The position numbers and the translations under genes are program-made. From an uncultured Thiotrichaceae bacterium (GTDB lineage Bacteria > Pseudomonadota > Gammaproteobacteria > Thiotrichales > Thiotrichaceae), in assembly GCA_937925855.1 (NCBI GenBank), contig CALAMO010000014.1:1-64000 (forward strand): 64,000 nucleotides of DNA, read 5' to 3'. Below the pieces are notes generated by a model that was not told the DNA's origin, did no database searches, and saw only the letters and a list, made by a program, of their open reading frames with translations. Within the stretch, counting starts at the first letter, position 1. Every line of letters starts with the position of its first letter. Of the stretch, positions 1 through 8,975 are shown piece by piece.

Positions 1-1088
1 GGATTGAAACACTATAGCGATTGCCCGGTGTGTTATGCCCGCTGTGTTCTCCTAGCCTCTCTGGCTGGGAGTGGATTGAAACTGTCATAATATTTACCTC
101 ATACTGATGAAAATTAGTTCTCCTAGCCTCTCTGGCTGGGAGTGGATTGAAACGATGGTTTTATGTATGCGCGTAAAACAAGCCATTACGTTCTCCTAGC
201 CTCTCTGGCTGGGAGTGGATTGAAACACTAATCCTAAGCTGTATGCAGGAACTTGCAAGCGTTCTCCTAGCCTCTCTGGCTGGGAGTGGATTGAAACATA
301 ACGCGCTGATGCCGTATCGTGTCGCATGACAACGTTCTCCTAGCCTCTCTGGCTGGGAGTGGATTGAAACGCATCGGCTGTATTGTTATAAGTGACAAAC
401 ACATCGTTCTCCTAGCCTCTCTGGCTGGGAGTGGATTGAAACCTTATGTTCAAGTCATACTCACAGCACATGCTCTGTTCTCCTAGCCTCTCTGGCTGGG
501 AGTGGATTGAAACCCTGATACTGGGCGAGCTGGTAACTGCGGAATACTGTTCTCCTGGCCTCTCTGGCTGGGAGTGGATTGAAACATCCAGCAGCCACTC
601 CACCAGCGCGCCCAACACCTGTTCTCCTGGCCTCTCTGGCTGGGAGTGGATTGAAACGGGAATTTATTCAGCGATTATAGCGACGCTATGGAGTTCTCCT
701 GGCCTCTCTGGCTGGGAGTGGATTGAAACTTTTTCGGGGTGTCGGCGGTAACGCGCTTTAACCAGTTCTCCTGGCCTCTCTGGCTGGGAGTGGATTGAAA
801 CATTACCGCATGAACAAGCGTATTTTTCCGTCCAGGTTCTCCTGGCCTCTCTGGCTGGGAGTGGATTGAAACTTTTGTGGGGCCAATATTACCGTAGGCG
901 TTAAAACGTTCTCCTAGCCTCTCTGGCTGGGAGTGGATTGAAACAGATGATCAAAGCCCCGTGAGAAAGTGGCAACAGCGTTCTCCTAGCCTCTCTGGCT
1001 GGGAGTGGATTGAAACAACAGGCTTTTGGTTGCTTCCGGCCACCCCAGCATGTTCTCCTAGCCTCTTTGGCTGGGAGTGGATTGAAAG
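1..1088 (+). CRISPR. CRISPR array, leader-distal part
   Basis: Fifteen complete 37-nt repeats start at 46, 117, 190, 261, 334, 406, 477, 549, 621, 693, 765, 836, 908, 980 and 1052. A 10-nt repeat fragment opens the window, and 15 spacers of 34-36 nt lie between. Each repeat begins GTTCTCC and ends GTGGATTGAAAC, giving the usual ATTGAAAC 5' handle of a mature crRNA. Inside it a 9-bp stem (CTCCTAGCC with GGCTGGGAG, one G-T pair) closes a 5-nt loop. Repeats 549-836 carry G for A in the stem, which turns an A-U pair into G-U. The last repeat (1052-1088) has a loop change and ends in G instead of C. A degenerate terminal repeat and the handle position place the leader to the left and transcription left to right. 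No cas gene is in the window, so the type cannot be called; this repeat ending is common in type I and III systems. Short reading frames across the array are artefacts. Confidence 0.99.
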
Positions 1089-1218
1089 ACTCAAACAGAA
1101 TGAATTTTTTGAGCCATTGCCCCTTATGGCGTAGGGTATGTCAGCCCGATTTACCGTTATAAATGAGTCCTACGGAAATCACACAGGCGACAGCAAAGTT
1201 AACCCAAGGAACATTGAA

Positions 1219-2052
1219 ATGCCAGATCATACCCCTCACAGACCGCCGCCGGTTCGGGACTTACTGAATTTAAACGCTAAAATTGCGGTCGTCACCGGAG
1301 CCAGCGGCGGTATTGGCAGTGCAATCGCACGCAGGCTGGCCGAGGCAGGTGCCGCCGTCGTCGTGCATTATCACCACGGAGCAGAACGCGCGGCACACGT
1401 CGTCGACGCCATTCGTGCGGCTGGCGGGAACGCCGTTGCACTCCAGGCTGACTTGCGCACAGAGGTAGGCTGCCATGATTTATTGCAGCAAACCAACACC
1501 CAATTAGGCCGCCCTGATATTCTGGTTAATAACGCCGGTATTCAGCCCGTCAGCGCCCTGGCTGAGTTAGCAGAAACAGAACTTAAAGATGTGATGACCG
1601 CTAATATCAATGCCCCTATCCTACTGACGCGGTGCTTTGCGGCTTTACAGCGCGCCAGCACTGCCAACAACAGCCCGACCCATCAGGCCAATCCTCATCT
1701 CAGCATTACCCATATCGCCTCCATCGAAGGACTACAGCCGGCTTTAGGGCATAGTCATTATGCCAGCAGCAAAGCCGCGCTATTGATGTTTACTCGGGCA
1801 GCAACACTGGAGCTAGGCCCCCTGGGGATACGCATAAATGCTGTCTCGCCCGGTCTGATTGCACGCGAGGGCTTAATCCAAGACTGGCCACAGGGCGTGG
1901 CCCGTTATCAAGCCGCAGCGCCCTTGGGCGATATTGGGCGCAATACGGATATTGCTGATGCGGTGTTATACCTGAGTTCGGCAGCGGCCCGCTGGGTTAG
2001 CGGCAGTCATTTGGTGGTCGACGGCGGCGTTAGCTGCGCACAGACTTGGTGA
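1219..2052 (+). CDS. SDR family oxidoreductase
   Basis: Classical short-chain dehydrogenase/reductase of 277 residues, NAD(P)-dependent and probably cytosolic. Visible motifs are the Rossmann TGASGGIG at residues 26-33, NNAG at 104-107, catalytic Ser168 and the Tyr181-x3-Lys185 pair; the C-terminal SGSHLVVDGG segment is also typical. The start at 1219 was preferred because AAGGA (1206-1210) lies 8 nt upstream; an in-frame ATG at 1138 would add 27 poorly conserved-looking residues. An insert of about 12 residues (roughly 148-159, rich in Asn, Pro and Thr) precedes the catalytic Ser strand. The gene stands alone between the CRISPR array and the isocitrate dehydrogenase gene, so context does not reveal the substrate. 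The overall pattern resembles 3-oxoacyl-ACP-reductase or sugar dehydrogenase-like SDRs. Confidence 0.85.
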   Translation: MPDHTPHRPPPVRDLLNLNAKIAVVTGASGGIGSAIARRLAEAGAAVVVHYHHGAERAAHVVDAIRAAGGNAVALQADLRTEVGCHDLLQQTNTQLGRPDILVNNAGIQPVSALAELAETELKDVMTANINAPILLTRCFAALQRASTANNSPTHQANPHLSITHIASIEGLQPALGHSHYASSKAALLMFTRAATLELGPLGIRINAVSPGLIAREGLIQDWPQGVARYQAAAPLGDIGRNTDIADAVLYLSSAAARWVSGSHLVVDGGVSCAQTW

Positions 2053-2353
2053 TGTGCGGCCTATCAGTGTGGCGTGACCGTGAGATTCGTAACGCTGACC
2101 ATTAAATCACTAAAATGCTATAGCTTACTTTATAAGCGTAATAAACCTTGCATATCCGCTTTAAATCTTGTCCTTTCGGCGCATGCATTAATTGCAGTCA
2201 AGCGCGCAACGCTTGATAATAGACCTATCTCATGAGTGATACTCCCATTGGTTGAGTTAATCCGCATGCAACATTACGCCCTACCCCGCCGCCTAATGGG
2301 GTACAGGATGAGGGTGATGAAAATAAATTTTAAGTTTAACCACAGGAAATGTT
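2053..2353. other. Intergenic region upstream of isocitrate dehydrogenase gene
   Basis: About 300 bases without a convincing gene. It must carry the promoter of the following gene. A weak sigma-70-like pair (TTGATA at 2213 and GATACT near 2238, spacing 19) is visible but not persuasive. A short inverted repeat, ACCCCGCCGCCTAATGGGGT, lies near 2283-2302. The ribosome-binding site of the next gene is CAGGAA just before 2354. Confidence 0.5.
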
Positions 2354-4606
2354 ATGCCCGACACCACTAACCACACCGACGCACCCACAATTATCTACAC
2401 CAAAACCGACGAAGCGCCAGCGCTAGCAACCCGCTCGTTATTACCGGTGGTACGTGCCTTTGCCAACACCGCCGGTATCAACGTGGAGATGCGTGATATT
2501 TCCCTGGCCGGGCGCATTATTGCGGCCTTCCCAGAGCACCTGACTGAGGCACAGCGCCTCCCCGATGACCTGCAACAGTTGGGCGCACTCACGCAGTCAC
2601 CGGCGGCTAATATTATTAAACTGCCCAATATCAGCGCCTCTATGCCACAGCTGCGCGCGGCGATTACTGAGCTGCAGGACAAGGGCTATGCCCTACCAGA
2701 TTACCCGGATGAACCCACAAATGCTGAGCAGGAAACCATTAAAGCGCGCTACGGCAAGATTCTAGGCAGTGCGGTGAACCCAGTATTACGGGAAGGTAAT
2801 TCAGACCGCCGCGCCCCGCCCTCAGTGAAACAGTACGCTCGCAATAATCCCCATAAAATGGGCGTGTGGAGTATGGCCTCGCGTTCACATGTCGCGCATA
2901 TGAACGGCAAAGGCGACTTTTATGCGAGCGAGCAATCCACCATTATTGAACAGGCAGGCAGTGTCAGCATCGAGTTTACCGACAAAGCCAGCGGTGCTGT
3001 GACCGTACTGAAGCCAGAGACCCCCCTCCTCGCAGGCGAAGTCATCGACGGTATGTTTATGAGCCGTAAGGCACTGCGCCAGTTTTTTGAAGACCAGTTA
3101 GAAGATGCGCGCGCCACCGATATGTTGTTTTCACTGCATGTCAAAGCCACCATGATGAAAGTGTCACACCCCATTGTGTTCGGCCACGCAGTCACTGTGT
3201 TTTACCACAAGCTGTTTGAAAAATGGGGTGAAACCTTCGAGAAAATCGGCGTAAACCCAAATAACGGCCTCGGCAACGTCTATATGCGGATTCAAGAGCT
3301 GCCACAGTCAAAACGGGCGGAGATCGAAGCCGACATTCGGGCCTGTTATATTAATCGTCCCGAAATTGCTATGGTCGACTCTGACCGTGGTATTTCCAAC
3401 CTGCATGTCCCGAGCGATGTCATTGTTGATGCGTCTATGCCCGCGATGATTCGTAATTCCGGCAAAATGTGGGGCGCAGACGGTAAATTGAAAGATACCA
3501 AAGCTGTCATTCCAGAAAGCACTTATGCCACTATCTACCAGGAAGTGATTAACTTCTGTAAAACCCACGGTGCTTTCGATCCAACCACCATGGGCACAGT
3601 GCCTAATGTCGGCCTAATGGCTAAGAAAGCTGAAGAATACGGCTCACACGATAAGACCTTTGAAATGACGGCGGACGGTACCATGCGCGTCGTGGCGGAA
3701 GACGGTACGGTCTTATTGCAGCACGAGGTGGAACAGGGCGACATCTGGCGCATGTGCCAGACCAAAGACGAAGCAATTCGCGACTGGGTGAAACTGGCAG
3801 TGAAACGCGCGCGCGCTTCCGGCATGCCCGCGATTTTCTGGTTAGACCGTGGCCGCGCCCATGATATGCAGCTGCGCACCAAGGTGCAGACCTACCTTAA
3901 AAACCACGATACTGCAGGCCTGGATATTCGCATTCTGTCACCGGTGGTGGCGATTCGACGCACGATGGAACGCCTCATTCGCGGCAAAGACACCATCTCA
4001 GTGACCGGTAACGTCTTACGCGATTACCTCACTGATCTGTTTCCGATTCTGGAACTGGGCACCAGTGCGAAAATGCTATCGGTCGTCCCACTGATGCACG
4101 GCGGCGGTATGTTTGAAACCGGTGCCGGTGGCTCTGCGCCCAAGCACGTCCAGCAGTTTAACGAGGAAAACTACCTGCGCTGGGATTCACTGGGCGAGTT
4201 TCTAGCCCTGTCGGTATCCCTAGAACATCTGGCAGAGAATGCAGACAACCCACGGGCAGCCGTGCTGGCGGAGACGCTGGATCAAGCCACCGGTCAGCTG
4301 TTGGAAAATAATAAATCACCGCAGCGACGGATTGGCGCACTGGATAACCGGGGCAGCCATTTCTATCTGGCCTTGTACTGGGCACAGGCGCTGGCGGCAC
4401 AGACACAGGACGCTGAACTCCAGGCCACCTTTAGCGCGCTGGCCGCTCAGTTAGTGGCGCAGGAGGATGAGATCGTGGCTGAGTTAAACCGTGTCCAGGG
4501 CAGCAGCACCGACATTGGCGGTTATTATATGCCCGATGAGGCGGCAGCAGATGCTGCGATGCGGCCCAGCGCGCTGTTTAATGCAGCCCTGGCTAGCCTC
4601 GCCTAA
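2354..4606 (+). CDS. icd: NADP-dependent isocitrate dehydrogenase, monomeric type
   Basis: Monomeric isocitrate dehydrogenase (EC 1.1.1.42), which converts isocitrate to 2-oxoglutarate plus CO2 and NADPH in the TCA cycle. At 750 residues it has the length of the monomeric family (about 740), not the 400-odd of the dimeric enzyme. The N-terminus ([14 protein letters not shown], then SLLPVV) is a family signature. Other characteristic segments are the SDRRAP stretch near residue 150, [15 protein letters not shown] near 172-186, [11 protein letters not shown] near 300 and DRGRAHD near 495. A CAGGAA ribosome-binding site lies 7 nt upstream. The gene stands alone, with a hairpin after its stop codon. 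Some gammaproteobacteria carry this form instead of, or beside, the dimeric Icd; which applies here cannot be seen. Confidence 0.97.
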   Translation: MPDTTNHTDAPTIIYTKTDEAPALATRSLLPVVRAFANTAGINVEMRDISLAGRIIAAFPEHLTEAQRLPDDLQQLGALTQSPAANIIKLPNISASMPQLRAAITELQDKGYALPDYPDEPTNAEQETIKARYGKILGSAVNPVLREGNSDRRAPPSVKQYARNNPHKMGVWSMASRSHVAHMNGKGDFYASEQSTIIEQAGSVSIEFTDKASGAVTVLKPETPLLAGEVIDGMFMSRKALRQFFEDQLEDARATDMLFSLHVKATMMKVSHPIVFGHAVTVFYHKLFEKWGETFEKIGVNPNNGLGNVYMRIQELPQSKRAEIEADIRACYINRPEIAMVDSDRGISNLHVPSDVIVDASMPAMIRNSGKMWGADGKLKDTKAVIPESTYATIYQEVINFCKTHGAFDPTTMGTVPNVGLMAKKAEEYGSHDKTFEMTADGTMRVVAEDGTVLLQHEVEQGDIWRMCQTKDEAIRDWVKLAVKRARASGMPAIFWLDRGRAHDMQLRTKVQTYLKNHDTAGLDIRILSPVVAIRRTMERLIRGKDTISVTGNVLRDYLTDLFPILELGTSAKMLSVVPLMHGGGMFETGAGGSAPKHVQQFNEENYLRWDSLGEFLALSVSLEHLAENADNPRAAVLAETLDQATGQLLENNKSPQRRIGALDNRGSHFYLALYWAQALAAQTQDAELQATFSALAAQLVAQEDEIVAELNRVQGSSTDIGGYYMPDEAAADAAMRPSALFNAALASLA

Positions 4607-4643
4607 ACGCCCGGTATTCAGCCTCAACTAGGATTGACCGAAA

Positions 4644-4673
4644 GCTCTCCCCCTTTGAGCAAGGAGGGAGAGC
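4644..4673. terminator. Palindrome between convergent icd and ilvY
   Basis: Inverted repeat with arms beginning GCTCTCCC and ending GGGAGAGC around a short TGAGC loop, one bulge. It lies between two converging genes and could stop transcription from both sides, although no T-run follows. The C-rich/G-rich arms resemble other palindromes in this window (7263-7368, 26749-26769, 33164-33183). Confidence 0.5.
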
Positions 4674-4714
4674 CAAGGGAGATTTACAGCGGCATCTGTA
4701 GCGGGATTTACAGC

Positions 4715-5632
4715 CTATTCCAAGGCCCAAAACGCCTGCACCAGCGGGTTCTTAAGGTGCCGTTTCAGCGTGAATAAACCGACATGATAAGGCTCCAACT
4801 GCGGCTCGACCGCTAATACCTGTATGCGGTCAGCCATTGGACTGTGCGCCAGCACAATCTGCGGCACTACCCCAACGCCTAAACCTAGACTGACCATGCT
4901 CACAATCGCTTCATTACCCGCCACCTGGGCATAGATGCGCGGCTTTACCTGATGCTCACGAAACCAAGCGTCAATTCGCTTTCTGGAAATCCCGTCTTCA
5001 GCCAGAATCATCGGCACTTCGGCCCACTGCTGCGCTGAACGGGGCGGCAATGGGCTAAGCCGGGCTTGATGCGGCGCAGCAGCCTCCGGTGCGGGCGCAG
5101 ACAGCTTGCTCAACGGCAATGGCCCAATAAATAATAGGGGCGAGACGGTAATCGGCTTAAACAGCACGCCTCGGGGTAAGGCGCCGGGGTGCGCCGCAAT
5201 CGATAGGTCTTCTTTACCGGCCGCCACCCGTGCAATCGCATGTTCGGGGTCACCGGTGTGTAGTTTGATTTCAATGCCTGGATAGTCATCACGCAGTCGA
5301 TTTAAGCGCTCAAACAGGATGCTGTAGCTGGCGGTCACCGAGCAGTACATGCTGATTTCACCGTACAGCTGACCGGAGTCGTTGGCGAGCGTATGGCGCA
5401 TGACATTCCACTGGGTGGTCGCTTCCCGCGCATAGCTTTGGAACTTACGGCCTGCGGGGGTTAGCGTCACCGTGCGGTTATCGCGGTTAAACAACGTGAC
5501 ATCCAAGGTCTCTTCCAGCTGACGAATATTACGCGACAGCGCAGAAATACTGATATGGCAGGCTTCACTGGCTCGCCCAAAATGTAGGCAATCCGCCAGC
5601 GCGAGAAAATGTTGTAAGCTGCGGGTATTCAT
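4715..5632 (-). CDS. ilvY: LysR-type regulator IlvY
   Basis: LysR-family regulator of 305 residues, divergent from ilvC, which is the classical arrangement for IlvY. The N-terminal winged helix-turn-helix (residues 1-60, LQHFLALADCLHFGRASEAC then SALSRNIRQLEE) binds DNA; the rest is the periplasmic-binding-protein-like effector domain. IlvY activates ilvC when the ketol-acid reductoisomerase substrates acetolactate or acetohydroxybutyrate accumulate, and represses its own gene. The insert of Pro/Ala-rich residues near 180-195 looks like a linker and is not a catalytic feature. The assignment rests on both sequence pattern and the neighbouring target gene. Confidence 0.93.
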   Translation of the reverse strand: MNTRSLQHFLALADCLHFGRASEACHISISALSRNIRQLEETLDVTLFNRDNRTVTLTPAGRKFQSYAREATTQWNVMRHTLANDSGQLYGEISMYCSVTASYSILFERLNRLRDDYPGIEIKLHTGDPEHAIARVAAGKEDLSIAAHPGALPRGVLFKPITVSPLLFIGPLPLSKLSAPAPEAAAPHQARLSPLPPRSAQQWAEVPMILAEDGISRKRIDAWFREHQVKPRIYAQVAGNEAIVSMVSLGLGVGVVPQIVLAHSPMADRIQVLAVEPQLEPYHVGLFTLKRHLKNPLVQAFWALE

Positions 5633-5780
5633 AGTACTAGGTGCGCACGTTGCAAAATACTAGATATAATATTGCATTTATATCAATTTACGAAAGGATT
5701 AATATCGACTACATTGTTAACTACTCTCCGGTTATTGCGTCCGGTTCGCCCTGATTCATCTTATTTAATGGAATATTGTT
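5633..5780. promoter_or_regulatory. ilvY-ilvC divergent control region
   Basis: 148-base divergent promoter region. The AT-rich part near 5650-5677 has TTGCAAAATA facing TAATATTGCA, an interrupted inverted repeat of the type bound by LysR proteins (TGCAA ... TTGCA). This is the likely IlvY operator, close to the ilvY end. A GGAATATTGTT stretch precedes the ilvC ATG and contains its weak ribosome-binding site. Exact -35 and -10 boxes could not be fixed. Confidence 0.6.
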
Positions 5781-7256
5781 ATGTCACAAAACTACTTCAA
5801 CACGCTGTCACTGCGTGAGCAGCTCGCCGAATTGAAAAAATGCCGCTTCATGCATATGTCTGAATTTAGCGACGGCGTAGCAGCCCTGAAAGGCAAAAAA
5901 ATGGTGGTGATTGGCTGTGGTGCTCAGGGCTTAAACCAGGGTTTGAATCTGCGTGACAGCGGCCTGGATGTGTCTTATACCCTGCGTGCCGCCGCGATTG
6001 AAGAAAAACGCCAGTCTTGGAAAAACGCCACTGAAAACGGCTTTACCGTGGGTACCTATGAAGAACTGATTCCAACGGCGGATGTGGTGCTGAACTTAAC
6101 GCCGGACAAGCAGCATACTCATGTTGTCAACACGGTCATGCCGCTGATGAAACAAGGCGCCTGTCTGTCTTATTCACACGGTTTTAATATTGTCGAAGAA
6201 GGCATGCAAGTGCGTGATGACCTCACGGTTATTATGGTCGCCCCAAAATGTCCGGGTTCAGAAGTGCGCGCTGAGTATGTGCGTGGCTTTGGCGTGCCGA
6301 CGCTGATTGCGGTACATGAGGATAATGACCCCAAAGGCGAGGGTTTAGCTCTGGCGAAAGCTTATGCCGTCGGTACGGGCGGTCATAAAGCGGGCGTGCT
6401 GATGTCGTCCTTTATCGCAGAAGTGAAGTCTGACCTGATGGGCGAACAAACCATTCTGTGCGGCATGCTGCAAACCGGTTCCCTGCTCTGCTTCGACAAG
6501 ATGATCGCCGAAGGCGTGGATGCGGGCTATGCCTCTAAGCTGATTCAGTATGGTTGGGAAACGGTGACTGAGGCGCTGAAATATGGCGGCGTGACTAATA
6601 TGATGGATCGCCTGTCGAATCCAGCAAAGATTCGCGCCTTCGATCTGGCTGAAGAAATGAAAGCCATTATGCGTCCGCTATACCACAAGCATCAGGACGA
6701 TATTATGACCGGTCACTTCTCCAAGACGATGATGGCGGACTGGGCGAATGACGACAAAAATCTGCTGGGCTGGCGTGCAGATACCGCAGAAACGGCCTTT
6801 GAGAAAACGCCTGCGGGTGATATGGAAATCTCAGAGCAGGAATATTTTGATAACGGTATTCTGATGGTCGCGATGGTGAAAGCGGGCGTAGAGCTGGCGT
6901 TTGAAACCATGACCGATGCGGGCATTATTGCGGACTCCGCCTACTACGAATCGCTGCATGAAACCCCGCTGATTGCGAACACCATCGCACGCAAGAAACT
7001 GTATGAGATGAACGCGACGATCTCAGATACGGCTGAATACGGCTGCTACCTGTATAACCATGCCTGTGTGCCGCTGCTCGGTGATTTCATGACAGGTATT
7101 AAATCTGACGTGATTGGTCGTGGCCTGGATGTGGAAGATATGGGCGTTGATAATTCGCGTCTGATCGAAGTGAACGCAGCGATTCGCAGCCACCCGGTGG
7201 AAGCGATTGGTGCTGAGCTGCGCGGTTATATGTCTGATATGAAGAAGATTGTTTAA
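5781..7256 (+). CDS. ilvC: Ketol-acid reductoisomerase, class II (long form)
   Basis: Ketol-acid reductoisomerase (EC 1.1.1.86), the second step of valine and isoleucine synthesis: Mg-dependent alkyl shift and NADPH reduction of acetolactate or acetohydroxybutyrate. At 491 residues it is the long class II enzyme typical of enterobacteria and relatives, which has a duplicated C-terminal knotted domain. The N-terminus ([18 protein letters not shown]) is close to the E. coli type. The Rossmann motif [20 protein letters not shown] is at about residues 42-61, followed by the CRFMHMSEF-derived lead-in. The acid and Lys metal/substrate residues sit around [13 protein letters not shown] (154-166) and the two domain repeats with E-rich helices. 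It is transcribed away from ilvY, its expected activator. Confidence 0.98.
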   Translation: MSQNYFNTLSLREQLAELKKCRFMHMSEFSDGVAALKGKKMVVIGCGAQGLNQGLNLRDSGLDVSYTLRAAAIEEKRQSWKNATENGFTVGTYEELIPTADVVLNLTPDKQHTHVVNTVMPLMKQGACLSYSHGFNIVEEGMQVRDDLTVIMVAPKCPGSEVRAEYVRGFGVPTLIAVHEDNDPKGEGLALAKAYAVGTGGHKAGVLMSSFIAEVKSDLMGEQTILCGMLQTGSLLCFDKMIAEGVDAGYASKLIQYGWETVTEALKYGGVTNMMDRLSNPAKIRAFDLAEEMKAIMRPLYHKHQDDIMTGHFSKTMMADWANDDKNLLGWRADTAETAFEKTPAGDMEISEQEYFDNGILMVAMVKAGVELAFETMTDAGIIADSAYYESLHETPLIANTIARKKLYEMNATISDTAEYGCYLYNHACVPLLGDFMTGIKSDVIGRGLDVEDMGVDNSRLIEVNAAIRSHPVEAIGAELRGYMSDMKKIV

Positions 7257-7262
7257 GTCATA

Positions 7263-7368
7263 AACACCCTCACCCCCCGACCCCCTCTCCCTCATAGGGC
7301 GAGGGGGAGACGTGCCACATCTTTAAGCCCCTCTACCTTTGAGGGAGAGGGGTTGGGGTGAGGGTGTT
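7263..7368. repeat. Long imperfect inverted repeat downstream of ilvC
   Basis: A 106-base element with arms of about 30 nt: AACACCCTCACCCC at the left end pairs with GGGGTGAGGGTGTT at the right end. Internal CCCCTCTCCCTC pairs with GAGGGAGAGGGG. The middle holds a second small hairpin (CTCCCTCATAGGGCGAGGGGGAG). It fills the gap between ilvC and the next gene. It may terminate ilvC transcription or be a REP/MITE-like dispersed repeat; the C-rich sequence class is common between genes in Proteobacteria. Confidence 0.8.
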
Positions 7369-7403
7369 AGCTTTTACGACGCCCTCACTATAGGACAAGC
7401 AAC

Positions 7404-8819
7404 ATGCCCACCTCCCTGCAAAACCTCACCGTCAACTTCGACGAGCGCTTCGACTTAAAAAACATCGATTGGCGGCTAGAATCCGGTCAGCATTGGCTCA
7501 TCAGCGGCCCCAACGGCGCGGGCAAATCTGCCTTAGCCGCTGTGCTAACCGGCGCAGGTAAGGTCGCGTCAGGCGAGATAAGCGGCCTGCCCCAACATGT
7601 CGGCTGGGTTTCCTTTGAAGCACAGGCCGAGTTAATTGCCGCCGAACTAAAAAAAGATGACGCCGATATTATGGATGTCATTAGTGAGGGTACGCCGGTA
7701 CGCGAAATTCTGGCGCAAGAGAGTCGGGATCTGGTGCTGATTGATGAATTGGTGGCAAAATTTGAGCTGGGCTACCTGTTGGATCGCGCCTTCCGCAAGC
7801 TGTCCACCGGTGAAACACGTAAAGTGATGTTAATCCGCGCCCTAAGTAATCAGCCGGATTTGCTGGTGCTGGATGAGCCGTTTGAGGGGTTGGACGTGAA
7901 GACGCATGCCATGCTGCATGATTACCTCAGCGCACTGTCCCCGAACGTGCAGATAGTCATGGTACTGAATCGTCTTGATGAGTGCCCAGATTTTGTGACT
8001 GATGTGGCCTACGTGGAGCAGGGTAAGTTGCTACATCAGGTAAAGCGTACGGATCAGGCTGCGCTGGCGGAATTGCATCAGCTGTTGCACCTGAAGACGA
8101 CTGATCTTGAGATCCCGCCGACGGATCCCACTGCTGAAAATAAGTTGCCGCCGCTTGACCCGGCACAGCCGCTGGTACGCTTAACGGGTGCCGCGATTAA
8201 ATACGACGATACGGTCATTTTTGAGGGTCTGGACTGGACGATTGAGCCTGGTGAACATTGGCAGCTCAGCGGGCCAAACGGCAGCGGTAAAACCGGCCTG
8301 CTATCACTGATTACCGGCGACCATCCACAGTGTTATGTGAATGATATTTTTGTGTTCGGGTTTCAGCGCGGCAGTGGGGAAAGCATCTGGCAGATCAAAC
8401 AGTATATCGGCTACGTCTCGACCGCGCTGCAATGGGAACACCGCGTGAGTGTGAGCGTGCGTAATGTCATTATTTCAGGCTTTTATGACAGCATCGGCCT
8501 GTACCATAAACCCTCAGAAACTGAGAAAGCGATTGCCGTGCAGTGGCTGGACTTATTAGGCATGACGGCGCGCGCAGATGAGCCGTTTAATAAGCTTTCA
8601 TATGGCGACCAGCGCCTGCTGTTGATTGCCCGCGCCATGGTAAAACACCCGCCCCTGTTGATCCTAGATGAACCTTGTCTCGGCCTGGATGAGATGAATC
8701 GCCAGCTAGTATTAGCGCTGATTGAAAAGATTTGTGCTAGTTCTGGAACCGCCGTGCTGTATGTCAATCACCACCCGCACGATCATATCAAAGGCATTGA
8801 GCATTTTTTGAGTCTGTGA
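7404..8819 (+). CDS. modF: ModF-like protein with two ABC ATPase domains
   Basis: Duplicated ABC ATPase of 471 residues with no membrane segment. The first domain has Walker A GPNGAGKSA near residues 35-43 and the signature LSTGETRK near 133, with Walker B LLVLDEPFEG. The second has GPNGSGKTG near 290, signature LSYGDQRL near 396 and LLILDEPCLG. This architecture and length fit ModF (photorepair protein PhrA), an accessory ATPase next to the molybdate operon in E. coli (about 490 residues) whose role is not settled. No modABC genes are near, so the link to molybdate is by family only. It is not an ABC-F protein, since the typical ABC-F linker is absent. The only molybdoenzyme seen in the window is the xanthine dehydrogenase at 51-56 kb. 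Confidence 0.8.
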   Translation: MPTSLQNLTVNFDERFDLKNIDWRLESGQHWLISGPNGAGKSALAAVLTGAGKVASGEISGLPQHVGWVSFEAQAELIAAELKKDDADIMDVISEGTPVREILAQESRDLVLIDELVAKFELGYLLDRAFRKLSTGETRKVMLIRALSNQPDLLVLDEPFEGLDVKTHAMLHDYLSALSPNVQIVMVLNRLDECPDFVTDVAYVEQGKLLHQVKRTDQAALAELHQLLHLKTTDLEIPPTDPTAENKLPPLDPAQPLVRLTGAAIKYDDTVIFEGLDWTIEPGEHWQLSGPNGSGKTGLLSLITGDHPQCYVNDIFVFGFQRGSGESIWQIKQYIGYVSTALQWEHRVSVSVRNVIISGFYDSIGLYHKPSETEKAIAVQWLDLLGMTARADEPFNKLSYGDQRLLLIARAMVKHPPLLILDEPCLGLDEMNRQLVLALIEKICASSGTAVLYVNHHPHDHIKGIEHFLSL

Positions 8820-8830
8820 TGTTTATGCCT

Positions 8831-8863
8831 CGGTGGGTCTACTCCTCGGACTCTCACCCACCG
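8831..8863 (+). terminator. Hairpin between modF and leuS
   Basis: Arms CGGTGGGT and ACCCACCG form a perfect 8-bp stem with a 17-nt loop, 12 nt after the modF stop. No U-tract follows directly, although CACTTTTGGGG comes a few bases later. It is a plausible terminator or RNA-stabilising hairpin. Confidence 0.45.
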
Positions 8864-8975
8864 CAGTGAATCACTTTTGGGGCAAAAGCACGGCGCACAG
8901 TATTACTTTTACCGGCGTACTTATGCTGCTAAGCTTCGCCTTTTAACCGCATCGCAGTAAACATTCATGATGACT

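Noticed and set aside
412-751. Open frames across the CRISPR array on both strands with repeated peptides
   Set aside because: They simply translate the repeats and spacers; the repetition is of the 37-nt DNA unit.
1138-1218. Longer SDR start at ATG 1138
   Set aside because: No ribosome-binding site and no family resemblance; AAGGA supports 1219.
7404-8819. ABC-F translation factor
   Set aside because: The charged inter-domain linker and signature of ABC-F proteins are missing; the layout fits ModF.
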